From APNM01 sp040361335 (GTDB taxonomy: Bacteria; Pseudomonadota; Gammaproteobacteria; Nevskiales; Salinisphaeraceae), in assembly GCF_040361335.1 (NCBI RefSeq), contig NZ_APNM01000003.1, positions 1 through 64,000 of the forward strand: a stretch of 64,000 nt of DNA, written 5' to 3'. Every line of letters starts with the position of its first letter. Position 1 is the first letter of the stretch. The notes beneath the pieces were generated by a model. It was not told the DNA's origin and did no database searches. It saw only the letters and a list, made by a program, of their open reading frames with translations. This document shows positions 7,061-16,189 of this stretch, in pieces. A program made the translations under genes and the position numbers.

Positions 7061-8929
7061 ATGGACGAACACCACCTCTCTCTCGAACTGATCCTGATCG
7101 TCGCCCTCGGCGTGGGATCGCAATGGCTGGCGTGGCGCGCGCGCATACCGGCCATCGTGCTGTTCCTGCTGGCGGGCCTGGTGGTCGGCCCGATCCTGGG
7201 GCTGGTCGATCCCAGCGCCGATTTCGGCGGCCTGTTCGGGCCCATCGTGGGCCTGGCGGTGGCGGTGATCCTGTTCGAGGGCGGGATGAACCTGCACTGG
7301 CACGAGTTCCGCGAGGCCGCCTCGGGCGTGAAGCGTCTGGTGACGCTTGGCGCGGTGTTCAGCCTGGTGTTCTCGGCGCTGGCCGGGCATTACGTCGGCG
7401 GCCTGGAGTGGCCGGTGGCCCTGGTGTTCGGTGCGATCCTGGTCGTGACCGGGCCCACCGTCATCATGCCCATGCTGCGCCAGTCCAACCTCAACCGGCG
7501 CACCGCCTCGTACCTCAAGTGGGAAGGCATCATCAACGATCCCACGGGCGCCCTGGCGGCGGTCCTGGCCTTCCAGTATTTCCTGCTGGCGGGCACCGAG
7601 ACCGCGCCCGAGCAGGTGTTCGTCCAGCTCGGCTGGGCGATCCTGGCGGCCCTGGTGCTGGGCGTCGGCGCGGCGCTGTTCCTGGCGCACGCCTTCCGTG
7701 AGTCCTGGATCCCGGAATTCCTCAAGGCGCCGGTGACCCTGGTCACGGTGCTGTCGGTCTACGGCCTCGCCAACCTGGTCTTCAGCGAGGCGGGGCTGCT
7801 GGCGGCCACGGCGATGGGTATGACGCTGGGCAACGCCGAGCTGCCGAGCAAGACCGAGCTGCGGCGTTTCAAGGAATACGTCAGCGTGATCATGGTGTCG
7901 TCGGTGTTCGTGCTGCTGACGGCCGATCTCGACACCGAGGTGCTCACGCATCTCGACTGGCATGCCATCGCCCTGGTGGCCGCGATCATCCTGGTGGTGC
8001 GGCCCGCCACCGTCCTGTTGGCGACCGTGGGCACCGACATGAACTGGCGCGAGCGCGTGCTGGTTTCCTGGATCGGGCCGCGCGGTATCGTGGCCGCCGC
8101 CGTGGGCGGTGTGTTCGGCGCGCCCATGGTCGGTGCCGGTTACCAGGACGGTGAGCTGCTGCAGCCGCTGATCTTCGCCATCGTCTTCGCCACGGTCGTG
8201 CTGCACGGCTTCTCCATCGGCTGGCTGGCACGGCGCCTGCGCCTGGCCACCGACCCGCACGGCGTGCTGATCGTCGGTGCCTCGCCCTGGAGCACCGAGC
8301 TGGCGCGCGCCCTGACCAACGAACTCAATCTGCCGGTGTTGCTGGTGGATTCGAGTTGGCATCGTCTGCGCGCCGCGCGGCTGGCCGGCGTGCGGGTCAT
8401 GTACGGGGAAGTGTTGTCCGAGGAGATCGAGCAGTCGCTGGAGCTGAACGAGATCGCCTGTCTGCTCGCCGCGACCAGTAACGACGCCTACAACGCCCTG
8501 GTCTGCAACAATTTCTCCAGCGAGCTGGAGCACGACCGGGTGTTCCAGTTGCCGATGTACGCCGCCGACGACAGCCAGGACAGCAAGCGCGTGGCCCGGC
8601 CCAAGCGCGGCCGGCCGGCTTTCCACCCGAACGCCCAGTACGAGGAACTCTGGCGGCGTCATTTCCAGAGCTGGCAGTTCTACAAGACCCGGCTGACCGA
8701 GGATTACGATTACGAGGCCTTCCGGCGCGATTGCCCGCCGGAGGCGATTGTCGTCGGCGTCCAGTACGCCGAGGGCATCTTCATCTTCCAGCCGGCGGAG
8801 AACGCCGCCAAGCCCACCGTCGGTAGCACCGTGATCTACTACGCGCCGAAGAAGGGCGGCGATCGCGCTGCCAAGAACGCCCGCCGCCGCGAACGCGAGG
8901 CGGACAGCGGGGAGCGCGACGATGCTTGA
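7061..8929 (+). CDS. CPA1-family sodium/proton antiporter with C-terminal nucleotide-binding (RCK/TrkA-N) domain
   Basis: This inner-membrane antiporter probably exchanges cytoplasmic Na+ or K+ for H+. About the first 390 residues form a CPA-type membrane domain, with the motifs LFEGGMNL, VTGPTVIMPML, EGIINDPTGAL (transport Asn-Asp pair) and GPRGIVAAAVGGVFG. The remainder carries a TrkA-N-like fold starting PHGVLIVGASPWSTELARAL and a further C-terminal regulatory region. At 622 residues it resembles NhaP-type proteins with cytosolic regulation. The last eight bases overlap the start of the following hydrolase gene, indicating coupling. Ion specificity cannot be read from sequence. Confidence 0.93.
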   Translation: MDEHHLSLELILIVALGVGSQWLAWRARIPAIVLFLLAGLVVGPILGLVDPSADFGGLFGPIVGLAVAVILFEGGMNLHWHEFREAASGVKRLVTLGAVFSLVFSALAGHYVGGLEWPVALVFGAILVVTGPTVIMPMLRQSNLNRRTASYLKWEGIINDPTGALAAVLAFQYFLLAGTETAPEQVFVQLGWAILAALVLGVGAALFLAHAFRESWIPEFLKAPVTLVTVLSVYGLANLVFSEAGLLAATAMGMTLGNAELPSKTELRRFKEYVSVIMVSSVFVLLTADLDTEVLTHLDWHAIALVAAIILVVRPATVLLATVGTDMNWRERVLVSWIGPRGIVAAAVGGVFGAPMVGAGYQDGELLQPLIFAIVFATVVLHGFSIGWLARRLRLATDPHGVLIVGASPWSTELARALTNELNLPVLLVDSSWHRLRAARLAGVRVMYGEVLSEEIEQSLELNEIACLLAATSNDAYNALVCNNFSSELEHDRVFQLPMYAADDSQDSKRVARPKRGRPAFHPNAQYEELWRRHFQSWQFYKTRLTEDYDYEAFRRDCPPEAIVVGVQYAEGIFIFQPAENAAKPTVGSTVIYYAPKKGGDRAAKNARRREREADSGERDDA

Positions 8930-9560
8930 GTGGCCCGGGCGCGGGGGCGAGGATCGCGGCCTCGTCGACGGCCCGGCGGGGGCGCTGGAGGTCGATGTCT
9001 CGCTGCCGGAGGACGAACCGTGCGGCGCGGCCGTCATCTGTCACCCGCATCCGCAGTACGGCGGCAGCCTGGATAACAAGGTGGTGTTCACCCTGGCGCG
9101 GGCCGCCCGCGAGTCCGGTCTGGCCGCGGTGCGGTTCAACTTCCGGGGCGTGGGCAAGAGCGAGGGCGTCTACGACGAGGGCGCCGGGGAACTGGACGAC
9201 GCCCGGGCGGTGATCGAGTGGGCCGGAGCCGCCGCCGGCGGCCTGGTCCTGGCCGGTTTCTCCTTCGGCGCCGCGATCGCGCTGCGGGCGGCCGTCGGGC
9301 GCGATGTCCGGGGCCTGGCCACGGTGGCCCTGCCGGTACGGTATTTCGATGCGCTGCCGCGCCCGGACTGTCCCTGGCTGGCGGTTCACGGCGATGCCGA
9401 CGACGTCGCCGACTGCGCCGAGGCCGTGCGTCGTCTCGGGGTGCTGACGCCGGCACCCGAGATCGAGGTCCTGGCCGGCGCCGGGCATTTTTTCCACGGC
9501 CGGTTGTCGGACCTCAGGGAAACGGTGGCGCCGCGTTTCCGGCAGTGGGCCGGCGCCTGA
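8922..9560 (+). CDS. Alpha/beta hydrolase (COG2945-like)
   Basis: A 212-residue cytoplasmic alpha/beta-hydrolase. The motif VICHPHPQYGGSLDNKVV near residue 40 and FNFRGVGKSEG near residue 75 are typical of this small family. The nucleophile elbow is AGFSFGA (Ser near 115), and a C-terminal histidine lies in AGAGHFFHG. The substrate is unknown; family members are annotated as esterases or dienelactone-hydrolase-like. It overlaps the antiporter gene by eight bases with GGGGAG as ribosome site, so the two form an operon, with the terB-like gene 33 bp downstream. Confidence 0.9.
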   Translation: MLEWPGRGGEDRGLVDGPAGALEVDVSLPEDEPCGAAVICHPHPQYGGSLDNKVVFTLARAARESGLAAVRFNFRGVGKSEGVYDEGAGELDDARAVIEWAGAAAGGLVLAGFSFGAAIALRAAVGRDVRGLATVALPVRYFDALPRPDCPWLAVHGDADDVADCAEAVRRLGVLTPAPEIEVLAGAGHFFHGRLSDLRETVAPRFRQWAGA

Positions 9561-9593
9561 TACATATCACCATCCGGAAACCATCCGAGCGAC

Positions 9594-10043
9594 ATGAACC
9601 TGCTGGAGAAGCTTCGCAACAGTCTCGGCGGCGATTCCGCGGCGGACGAAGATCCGGAACACCGCCTGCAGCTCGCCGCCGCGGTCCTGCTCCTGGAGAT
9701 GGAGCACGCCGACCACGTCTACGAGACGACCGAGCGCGCCGAGATCGAGCGCCAGCTCAAGGCGCATTTCAATCTGGACGATGACGAGGTCGTGGCCCTG
9801 CTGGCCGCCGCCGAGCCCGAGGCCCGCGAGTCGGTCTCCCTGCACGGGTTCCTGCGCGCCCTCAACGACGGCCTGTCGATGCCGGAGAAGCGGCGCGTGC
9901 TGGAGATGCTCTGGCGCGTCGCCTATGCCGACGAGCGGCTGGATCCTCAGGAGGAGCACCTGTTGCGGCATCTGTCGGAACTGCTGCACATGCCGCACAG
10001 CGAGTTCATCAAGGCCAAGCTGGCCGTCCAGGGAGACGGTTAG
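9594..10043 (+). CDS. TerB-family protein
   Basis: A 149-residue cytoplasmic helical protein with the TerB (tellurite-resistance B/DjlA-like) fold. Visible features are the helix LQLAAAVLLLEMEHADHVYETTERAEIE, with acidic metal-binding positions, and the repeated element RVLEMLWRVAYADERLDPQEEHLLRHLSELL. Members are widespread and are not necessarily involved in tellurite resistance. It is the last gene of the antiporter operon and faces metW convergently; the 84-bp gap holds no T-tailed terminator. Confidence 0.9.
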   Translation: MNLLEKLRNSLGGDSAADEDPEHRLQLAAAVLLLEMEHADHVYETTERAEIERQLKAHFNLDDDEVVALLAAAEPEARESVSLHGFLRALNDGLSMPEKRRVLEMLWRVAYADERLDPQEEHLLRHLSELLHMPHSEFIKAKLAVQGDG

Positions 10044-10127
10044 CTCGGCCGGTATCGTGGTGCGGGTATCCGCGACGCCGCGCCCGGATGCGACGGGCAC
10101 GAAACCCGCAACACGGAACCCGCGACG

Positions 10128-10742
10128 TCAGTCCCGGCGCGTGCTGCGCCGGAGTTGATAGAGCGCGATCTCCCCCAGCAGGTTGGGGAAAGTACGCATG
10201 CCCCAGTTGCTGCGATGGGCGCGGTTGACCACGTAGCGCCGGGTGATCTCGATGCGGCGCTCCGCGCACAGGTTCTCGAAGTCCCGCACCGTGCACAGGT
10301 GGATGTTGGGGCTGTCGTACCACTGGTTGGGCAGGTTGCTGGAGACCGGCATGATGCCGTGCAGGGCCAGGGAGATGCGCGGCTTCCAGTGACCGAAATT
10401 GGGGAAGGTCACCACGCTTTCGCGTCCGATGCGCAGCATTTCCTCCAGCAGCAGGTCGGGCCGCTGCACCTCCTGCAGGGCGCTGGTCATCAGCACGAAG
10501 TCGAAGCTGTCGTCCTCGAACTGCTCCAGGCCCTCGTCCAGGTCGATCTGCAGCACGTTCACGCCGCGCTCGACGCAGGCGACGACGTTGTCGGGTTCGA
10601 TCTCCAGGCCGTAGCCGGTCACGCCCTGGACCGCGTGCAGGTGCGCCAGCAGGGTGCCGTCGCCGCAGCCGAGGTCCAGCACGCGGGCCCCTTCCGGGAT
10701 CCAGCCGCTGATGATGGACAGGTCCGCGCGCAGATCGCTCAT
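10128..10742 (-). CDS. metW: Methionine biosynthesis protein MetW
   Basis: MetW is a 204-residue SAM-methyltransferase-fold protein that accompanies MetX and is needed for full homoserine acyltransferase activity in several proteobacteria. The SAM-binding motif VLDLGCGDGTLL is near residue 20. Family-specific segments are GVNVLQIDLDEGL, DSFDFVLMTSALQEV and the C-terminal SNWGMRTFPNLLGEIALYQL. The start overlaps the metX stop (ATGA), so the pair is translationally coupled. Confidence 0.96.
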   Translation of the reverse strand: MSDLRADLSIISGWIPEGARVLDLGCGDGTLLAHLHAVQGVTGYGLEIEPDNVVACVERGVNVLQIDLDEGLEQFEDDSFDFVLMTSALQEVQRPDLLLEEMLRIGRESVVTFPNFGHWKPRISLALHGIMPVSSNLPNQWYDSPNIHLCTVRDFENLCAERRIEITRRYVVNRAHRSNWGMRTFPNLLGEIALYQLRRSTRRD

Positions 10743-11887
10743 CGTTCGGCCTCCCGCGCCACGCGGTCCAGGTAGCCGCCCAGGGTCCGCACGTAGTGCG
10801 GCATGGTGAGCAGGAAGTCGTCGTGCCCCACCTCGGCCTCGATCTCGGCATAGGACACCGCCTTGCCCGCATCCACCAGCGCATCCACGATCTCGCGCGA
10901 GCGTGCCGGCGAGAAGCGCCAGTCCGAGGTGAAGGAAACCACCAGGAAGCGGGCGGTCGCGCGCGCGAAGGCCTTGGCGAGATCGTCGCCGAAGTCCGCC
11001 GCCGGATCGAAGTAGTCCAGCGCCTTGGTCATCAGCAGGTAGGTATTGGCGTCGAAACGGTCGACGAAGGACTGGCCCTGGTAGCGCAGATAGCTCTCGA
11101 CCTGGAATTCGACGTCGAAGCCGTAATTGATCCGTCCGGCGCGCAGGTCGCGGCCGAACTTGGCGCGCATCGCCTCGTCCGAGAGATAGGTGATATGCCC
11201 CAGCATGCGCGCCAGCATCAGGCCGCGGCGGGGTACGACGCCGTGCTCGTAGTAGCGTCCGCCGTGGAATTCGGGATCGGTCACGATCGCCTGGCGCGCG
11301 ATCTCGTTGAAGGCGATGTTCTGGGCGGACAGCTTGGGCGCGGCGGCGATCACCACTGCGTGCCGGATCAACTCGGGGAAGTCGATCGCCCACTGCATCA
11401 CCTGCATGCCGCCCAGGCTGCCGCCGGCGACCGCGGCCCAATAGGGAATGCCCAGCCGCTCGCGCAATACGTTCTGCGAACGGACCCAGTCGCGCACCGT
11501 GACCACCGGGAAATCGGGGCCGTAGTGGCGGCCGGTCTCGGGATTGATGCTGCCGGGGCCGGTGGAGCCCTTGTAGCCGCCCAGGTTGGAGGGGCAGACC
11601 ACGAAGAAACGATTCGTGTCGATCGGTTTGCCGGGGCCGACGCACTTGTCCCACCAGCCCGGCTTGGCGTCGTCCGGATGGTGGTAGCCGGCGGCGTGAT
11701 GGTCGCCGGACAGTGCGTGGCAGATGAGCAGGGCGTTGCTGGCGTCGGCGTTGAGTTCGCCGTAGGTCTCGTAGACGAAGTCGTAGCTGTCCAGCCGCTT
11801 GCCGCAATCCAGCGGCAGCGGTTCGTCGATATGCAGCTTCCTGGGCTCGACCAGGCCGACGGAATCGGCCGGTAACGACTTGCTCAT
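10739..11887 (-). CDS. metX: Homoserine O-acyltransferase MetX
   Basis: MetX activates homoserine for methionine synthesis by O-acylation, using acetyl-CoA or succinyl-CoA. The alpha/beta-hydrolase fold shows the nucleophile Ser157 in GGSLGGMQ and the C-terminal catalytic region VGHDDFLLTMPHY. HALSGDHHAAGYH and GSTGPGSINPETG are family hallmarks. The 382-residue length is standard. It is coupled to metW downstream. Many gammaproteobacterial MetX enzymes paired with MetW use succinyl-CoA, but the donor cannot be decided here. Confidence 0.96.
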   Translation of the reverse strand: MSKSLPADSVGLVEPRKLHIDEPLPLDCGKRLDSYDFVYETYGELNADASNALLICHALSGDHHAAGYHHPDDAKPGWWDKCVGPGKPIDTNRFFVVCPSNLGGYKGSTGPGSINPETGRHYGPDFPVVTVRDWVRSQNVLRERLGIPYWAAVAGGSLGGMQVMQWAIDFPELIRHAVVIAAAPKLSAQNIAFNEIARQAIVTDPEFHGGRYYEHGVVPRRGLMLARMLGHITYLSDEAMRAKFGRDLRAGRINYGFDVEFQVESYLRYQGQSFVDRFDANTYLLMTKALDYFDPAADFGDDLAKAFARATARFLVVSFTSDWRFSPARSREIVDALVDAGKAVSYAEIEAEVGHDDFLLTMPHYVRTLGGYLDRVAREAER

Positions 11888-11928
11888 GATGCGGGAGTCT
11901 GGAAAACGCGCAAGATTCTAACGCACAT

Positions 11929-12492
11929 TCAGCGGAACAGTCCGGGTAGCGGCAGCAGCCGGCTGATCACCTGGAGCCCGATCATCACCACCAGCGGCGA
12001 GATGTCGAGGCCGCCGATCGGCGGCAGGTACTGGCGCACGGGACGCAACAGCGGCTCGTTCAGGCTCCAGAGCACCGCGGTGGCGGGGCTGTGGGTGCCG
12101 GGCGACAGCCAGGACACCAGTACCTGCACCAGGATGGTGAAGAAATACAGGTTGCACAGCAGCACCAGCGCCTTGAGCACGGACCACCACAGTGCCATCA
12201 GGGGCTGCGCCCGGATGTCCAGCGGGTGCAGCCAGATATCGGCCTCGATATTCAGGAAGCACAGCGCCAGGGCGAACACGGCGGCGGCCGCGTCGAAGCG
12301 GCCCCAACGCGGGATCGCGCGCCCGAGCAGCCCGACCGGCGGCTGCGTGACCTGCCACACGAACTGCGATATGGGGTTGTAGAAATCCGCCCGGGTGTAC
12401 TGCAGCAGGATGCGCAGCAGCACCACGACGATGTACAGGGCGAACAGGGTGTCGACCAGGAAGAGCAGGGCGTCGTTGGCGTTGCCGTACAT
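11929..12492 (-). CDS. YggT-family membrane protein
   Basis: A 187-residue integral membrane protein made of two related YggT units. Each has a helix pair followed by a motif of the type ISQFVWQVTQPPVGLLGRAIP (first unit) and LNEPLLRPVRQYLPPIGGLDISPLVVMI (second unit). YggT proteins are linked to osmotic tolerance and lie next to proC in many gammaproteobacteria, as here (13 bp downstream of proC). The molecular function is not established. Confidence 0.93.
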   Translation of the reverse strand: MYGNANDALLFLVDTLFALYIVVVLLRILLQYTRADFYNPISQFVWQVTQPPVGLLGRAIPRWGRFDAAAAVFALALCFLNIEADIWLHPLDIRAQPLMALWWSVLKALVLLCNLYFFTILVQVLVSWLSPGTHSPATAVLWSLNEPLLRPVRQYLPPIGGLDISPLVVMIGLQVISRLLPLPGLFR

Positions 12493-12505
12493 GGGTGTCC
12501 TTTGC

Positions 12506-13330
12506 CTACTCGGCGTCGAAGCCGGCACCGAGCTCGCGGGAGCGATCGGCGGCGGCGCGCATGGCGGTGGTGACCAGGGCCTGGAGGTTGCCGTCCTCGA
12601 AGGCCGCCAGCGCCCGTTCCGTGGTGCCGCCGGGCGAGGTGACCTTGGCCCGCAGGGTGGCCGGATCGTCGCCGGACTCCAGGGCCATCCGGGCCGCGCC
12701 CAGGGCGGTGTGCAGGACCAGTTCGCGCGCCGTCTCCGGCGGCAGCCCCAGATCCTCCGCGCCCGCCTGCATCGCCTCCATGAACCGGAAGAAGTAGGCG
12801 GGGCCGCTGCCCGAGGTCGCCGTGACCGCATCCAGCGCCGACTCCTCGGCGACCCAGACCACGGTGCCGGCGGCGGCGGCGACCGCCTCGGCGCTCGCGC
12901 GCTGCGTCTCGCCGACGCTGGGCAGGGCGAACAGGCCGCTGGCGCCGGCCCCGATCAGGGCGGGGGTATTGGGCATGCAACGCACCAGCGGGACATCGCC
13001 GCCGAGCCAGCCGGCGAGGGCCCGCGTGGGCACGCCCGCCGCGACGGACATCACCACCGGCCGTCGTTCGGGCAGCATGGGAGCCAGGCCGGTCGCGACC
13101 TCGGCCATCATCTGCGGCTTGACCGCCAGCACCCAGACGTCCGCGGCCAGGAGGGCGGCGTCGGCGTCGGCCGCGACCGTCACGCCCTGGTCGGCCGACA
13201 GGGATTCCCGGCGCCCGGCATCCGGTTCCACCACCCGGATACGGTCGGCGGGATGGCCCGCGTGCCGCAGTCCGCCGATGAGGCTGGCGGCCATGTTGCC
13301 GCCACCGATGAAGACGATGGTGTCGTGCAT
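12506..13330 (-). CDS. proC: Pyrroline-5-carboxylate reductase
   Basis: ProC catalyses the last step of proline synthesis, NAD(P)H-dependent reduction of pyrroline-5-carboxylate. The 274-residue protein begins with the Rossmann motif FIGGGNMAASLIGGL. It has VLAVKPQMM and RCMPNTPALIGAGASG in the middle, and ends with the signature LVLHTALGAARM...VTSPGGTTERALAAF. It is divergent from ilvA with 123 bp between starts and is followed closely by yggT. Confidence 0.97.
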   Translation of the reverse strand: MHDTIVFIGGGNMAASLIGGLRHAGHPADRIRVVEPDAGRRESLSADQGVTVAADADAALLAADVWVLAVKPQMMAEVATGLAPMLPERRPVVMSVAAGVPTRALAGWLGGDVPLVRCMPNTPALIGAGASGLFALPSVGETQRASAEAVAAAAGTVVWVAEESALDAVTATSGSGPAYFFRFMEAMQAGAEDLGLPPETARELVLHTALGAARMALESGDDPATLRAKVTSPGGTTERALAAFEDGNLQALVTTAMRAAADRSRELGAGFDAE

Positions 13331-13453
13331 GGACCTCGTCGCGTTTCGACCAGCGGGCATGATACTGGATGCCCGCCGCGAGTGCCCAGGCGGCGGCCTC
13401 TGGATCGTCGCGGTGCTGGGCGCCGCCAGCCGCCCTCTGTATCCTGTGCACCC

Positions 13454-15031
13454 ATGACCACCGATCTCAGCAAGACCGTACGCGGCGCCGCCGACACCGC
13501 CGTGGACATCGGCGACGCCGAATACCTGCGCCGGATCAACGCCGCGCGGGTCTACGAAGTCGCCGTCGAGACCCCGCTGTCGCCGGCCTACCAGCTCTCC
13601 AAGCGCCTGGACAACGAGGTCTTCCTCAAGCGCGAGGACATGCAGCCGGTGCATTCCTTCAAGCTGCGCGGCGCCTACAACAAGATCGCCCACCTCGGCG
13701 CCGAGCAGCGCGAGCGCGGCGTGATCTGTGCCTCCGCGGGCAACCATGCCCAGGGCGTGGCGTTGTCCGGACGGCGCCTGGGGATCCGCGCGCTGATCGT
13801 GATGCCGCGCACCACACCCCCGATCAAGGTCAAGGCGGTCGAGGCGCTGGGCGGCGAGATCGTGCTCCACGGTGACAGCTACGACGAGGCCTCGGCCCAT
13901 GCGCACGAGCTGGAGCGCGAGCAGGGGCTGACCTATATCCATCCCTACGACGATCCCGACGTGATCGCGGGCCAGGGCACCATCGGCATGGAGATCCTGC
14001 AGCAGCATCCGCAGGACCTGCACGCCATATTCTGCTGCGTCGGCGGCGGCGGCCTGGTATCGGGCATCGCCGCGTACGTGAAGAGCGTGCGCCCGGATAT
14101 CCGCGTGATCGGCGTCGAACCCGACGATGCGCCGAGCATGACCCGGGCGCTGGAGGTCGGCGAGCGCGTGGTCCTGGAGCAGGTGGGTCTGTTCGCCGAC
14201 GGTGCCGCGGTGCGCCAGGCGGGCGAGGAGCCGTTCCGGATCGCCAGCCGGCACGTGGATGCGATGATCACGGTCTCGGCGGACGAGATCTGCGCCGCGG
14301 TGCGCGACATTTTCGAAGACACCCGCTCGCTGGCGGAACCGGCCGGCGCGCTCTCGCTCGCGGGCCTGAAGAAGTATGTCGCCGAGACCGGCATCACCGG
14401 GCAACACCTGGTCGCGATCGAGAGCGGGGCCAACGTCAATTTCGACCGGCTGCGCTACATCGCCGAGCGTGCCGAGCTGGGCGAACACCGCGAGGCGCTG
14501 CTGGCCGTGACCATTCCGGAGCGGCCGGGCAGTTTCCGCCGCTTCTGCGAGATACTCGGCGTGCGCGGCGTCACCGAGTTCAACTATCGCTACGCGGATG
14601 CCGACGAGGCCCATATCTTCGTCGGCGTCAAGCTCGACAAGGGCGCCGCCGAGCGCGAGAGCATCATCGCGGAGCTGCGTGCCGCGGCCTATCCGGTGAC
14701 CGACCTCAGCACCGACGAGATGGCCAAGCTGCACGTGCGCTACATGGTCGGCGGCCGCGCCGCCGGCGCCGAGGACGAGATGCTGTTCCGCTTCGAGTTC
14801 CCGGAGCGTCCCGGCGCCCTGCTGCAGTTCCTGAACAACGTCGGCGAGCGTTGGAATATCTCGCTGTTCCACTACCGCAACCACGGCCATGCCTATGGCC
14901 AGGTGCTGGTGGGCATGCAGGTGTCGCCGGATGAGCGCGACGATTGCCGTGCCGCGCTCGATGCCCTCGGCTATACCTATGCCGAGGAGAGCGACAATCC
15001 GGCCTACCGCTTCTTCCTAAGCGGCGGCTGA
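13454..15031 (+). CDS. ilvA: Threonine ammonia-lyase, biosynthetic
   Basis: IlvA deaminates threonine to 2-oxobutanoate, the committed step of isoleucine synthesis. The 525-residue product carries the PLP lysine Lys70 in HSFKLRGAYNK, the glycine-rich CVGGGGLVSGIA loop and two C-terminal ACT-like regulatory repeats (from about 350, EALLAVTIPERPGSFRRFCEIL, and from about 445, LFRFEFPERPGALLQFL). These indicate allosteric feedback control. The frame is open far upstream, but homology starts at the ATG at 13454. Confidence 0.97.
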   Translation: MTTDLSKTVRGAADTAVDIGDAEYLRRINAARVYEVAVETPLSPAYQLSKRLDNEVFLKREDMQPVHSFKLRGAYNKIAHLGAEQRERGVICASAGNHAQGVALSGRRLGIRALIVMPRTTPPIKVKAVEALGGEIVLHGDSYDEASAHAHELEREQGLTYIHPYDDPDVIAGQGTIGMEILQQHPQDLHAIFCCVGGGGLVSGIAAYVKSVRPDIRVIGVEPDDAPSMTRALEVGERVVLEQVGLFADGAAVRQAGEEPFRIASRHVDAMITVSADEICAAVRDIFEDTRSLAEPAGALSLAGLKKYVAETGITGQHLVAIESGANVNFDRLRYIAERAELGEHREALLAVTIPERPGSFRRFCEILGVRGVTEFNYRYADADEAHIFVGVKLDKGAAERESIIAELRAAAYPVTDLSTDEMAKLHVRYMVGGRAAGAEDEMLFRFEFPERPGALLQFLNNVGERWNISLFHYRNHGHAYGQVLVGMQVSPDERDDCRAALDALGYTYAEESDNPAYRFFLSGG

Positions 15032-15094
15032 CGATGGTCGTCGCCGGCTTCGGACCGCGAACCCCGGAACGGCATTCGGCCGGAACGCGCGCGC

Positions 15095-16189
15095 ATGGCG
15101 GCTGCTGATACCGGGGGGCGACCGCCCGCCAGCATCTGTCTGCTGCGGCTGTCGGCGCTGGGGGACTGCATCAATATCGTGCCGGTCGTGCATACGCTGC
15201 GCCGCCGCTGGCCGGAGACCCGTCTCGCCTGGGTCACGGGCACGGCCGAGGCACGGCTGGTGGGGGATCTCCCCGGCGTCGATTTCCATGTCGTGGATAA
15301 GAAGGCGGGCGGCCGCGGTATACGCGCGCTGAAGCGCGAGTTGGCCGACCGCCGCTTCGACGTGTTGCTGCACATGCACGCGAGCTGGCGCGCGAACCGG
15401 GTCAGCCGCGCCGTGCGCGCCGATCTAAGACTGGGCTTCGACGCCGCCCGCAGCCGCGACGGCCAGCGCTGGTTCGTGGATCGGCGTATCGAGCCGGCCC
15501 ACGGCCGCCATGTCGTGGACGGCTACTTCGCGTTCCTGGAGGCGCTCGGCGTGTATGACCGGGTGCTGGATTGGTCCGTCCCCATACCCGCCGAGGCCGC
15601 GGCGCAGGCGGCCGAGGCGCTGCCGCCGGGGCCGCCGGTCCTGCTGATCAGTCCCTGCGCCAGCCACCCACGCCGCAACTGGCGCGCGGAGCGCTATGCC
15701 GCGGTCGCCGACCACGCGATCGGGCGGCACGGCATGCGGGTGGCGCTGGTGGGCGGCCCGTCCGCCGACGAGCGTGCGATGGGCGACGCCATTCTGGCGC
15801 ACATGCGCGGCGAGGCCATCGACCTGATCGGCCGTTCTCCGCTCAAGTGCCTGATCGCGCTCATGCGCCGTTCGGCCTGCCTGATCACGCCCGACTCCGG
15901 CCCGGCCCACATGGCCAACGCCGCCCGCGTGCCGACCATCGCCCTGCACGCGGCGACCGAGAGCGCCCGCAGCGGGCCGTACACGAGCCTGCAATGGTGC
16001 GTGGACCGCTACGACGACGCCGCGCGCCGCTATTTCGAGCGGCCGGCCTCGGACCTGGCCTGGGGCACCAAGATCGAGCGGGAGGGGGTGATGGACCTGA
16101 TCCGGGTCGCCGACGTCACCGAACGCCTCGACGCCGTCATGCTGAAGAATGTAACCACAGAGACACAGAGGCACGGAGGAAGAGTTTAA
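15095..16189 (+). CDS. Glycosyltransferase family 9 (heptosyltransferase-like)
   Basis: This GT-B enzyme probably adds heptose or a related sugar to the LPS core from a nucleotide donor. The N-terminus CLLRLSALGDCINIVPVVHTLRRRWP is characteristic. The donor-binding part shows ISPCASHPRRNWRAERYA and LITPDSGPAHMANAARVPTIALHA. The last residues, NVTTETQRHGGRV, are encoded by the left arm of an AACCACAGAG repeat. The native C-terminus was therefore probably a little shorter and has been extended by the repeat. It lies 64 bp behind ilvA. Confidence 0.9.
   Translation: MAAADTGGRPPASICLLRLSALGDCINIVPVVHTLRRRWPETRLAWVTGTAEARLVGDLPGVDFHVVDKKAGGRGIRALKRELADRRFDVLLHMHASWRANRVSRAVRADLRLGFDAARSRDGQRWFVDRRIEPAHGRHVVDGYFAFLEALGVYDRVLDWSVPIPAEAAAQAAEALPPGPPVLLISPCASHPRRNWRAERYAAVADHAIGRHGMRVALVGGPSADERAMGDAILAHMRGEAIDLIGRSPLKCLIALMRRSACLITPDSGPAHMANAARVPTIALHAATESARSGPYTSLQWCVDRYDDAARRYFERPASDLAWGTKIEREGVMDLIRVADVTERLDAVMLKNVTTETQRHGGRV

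Noticed and set aside
6944..9037. Very long open frame antisense to the antiporter and hydrolase genes (697 codons, rich in His, Gln, Arg, Gly)
   Set aside because: It mirrors two well-supported genes. Such frames arise in high-GC DNA from codon bias; the translation is low-complexity and has no recognisable domain or ribosome site.
12395..13453. In-frame open extension of about 350 codons upstream of ilvA
   Set aside because: It is antisense to proC and yggT, lacks similarity to any IlvA N-terminus, and the ATG at 13454 gives a normal-length enzyme.
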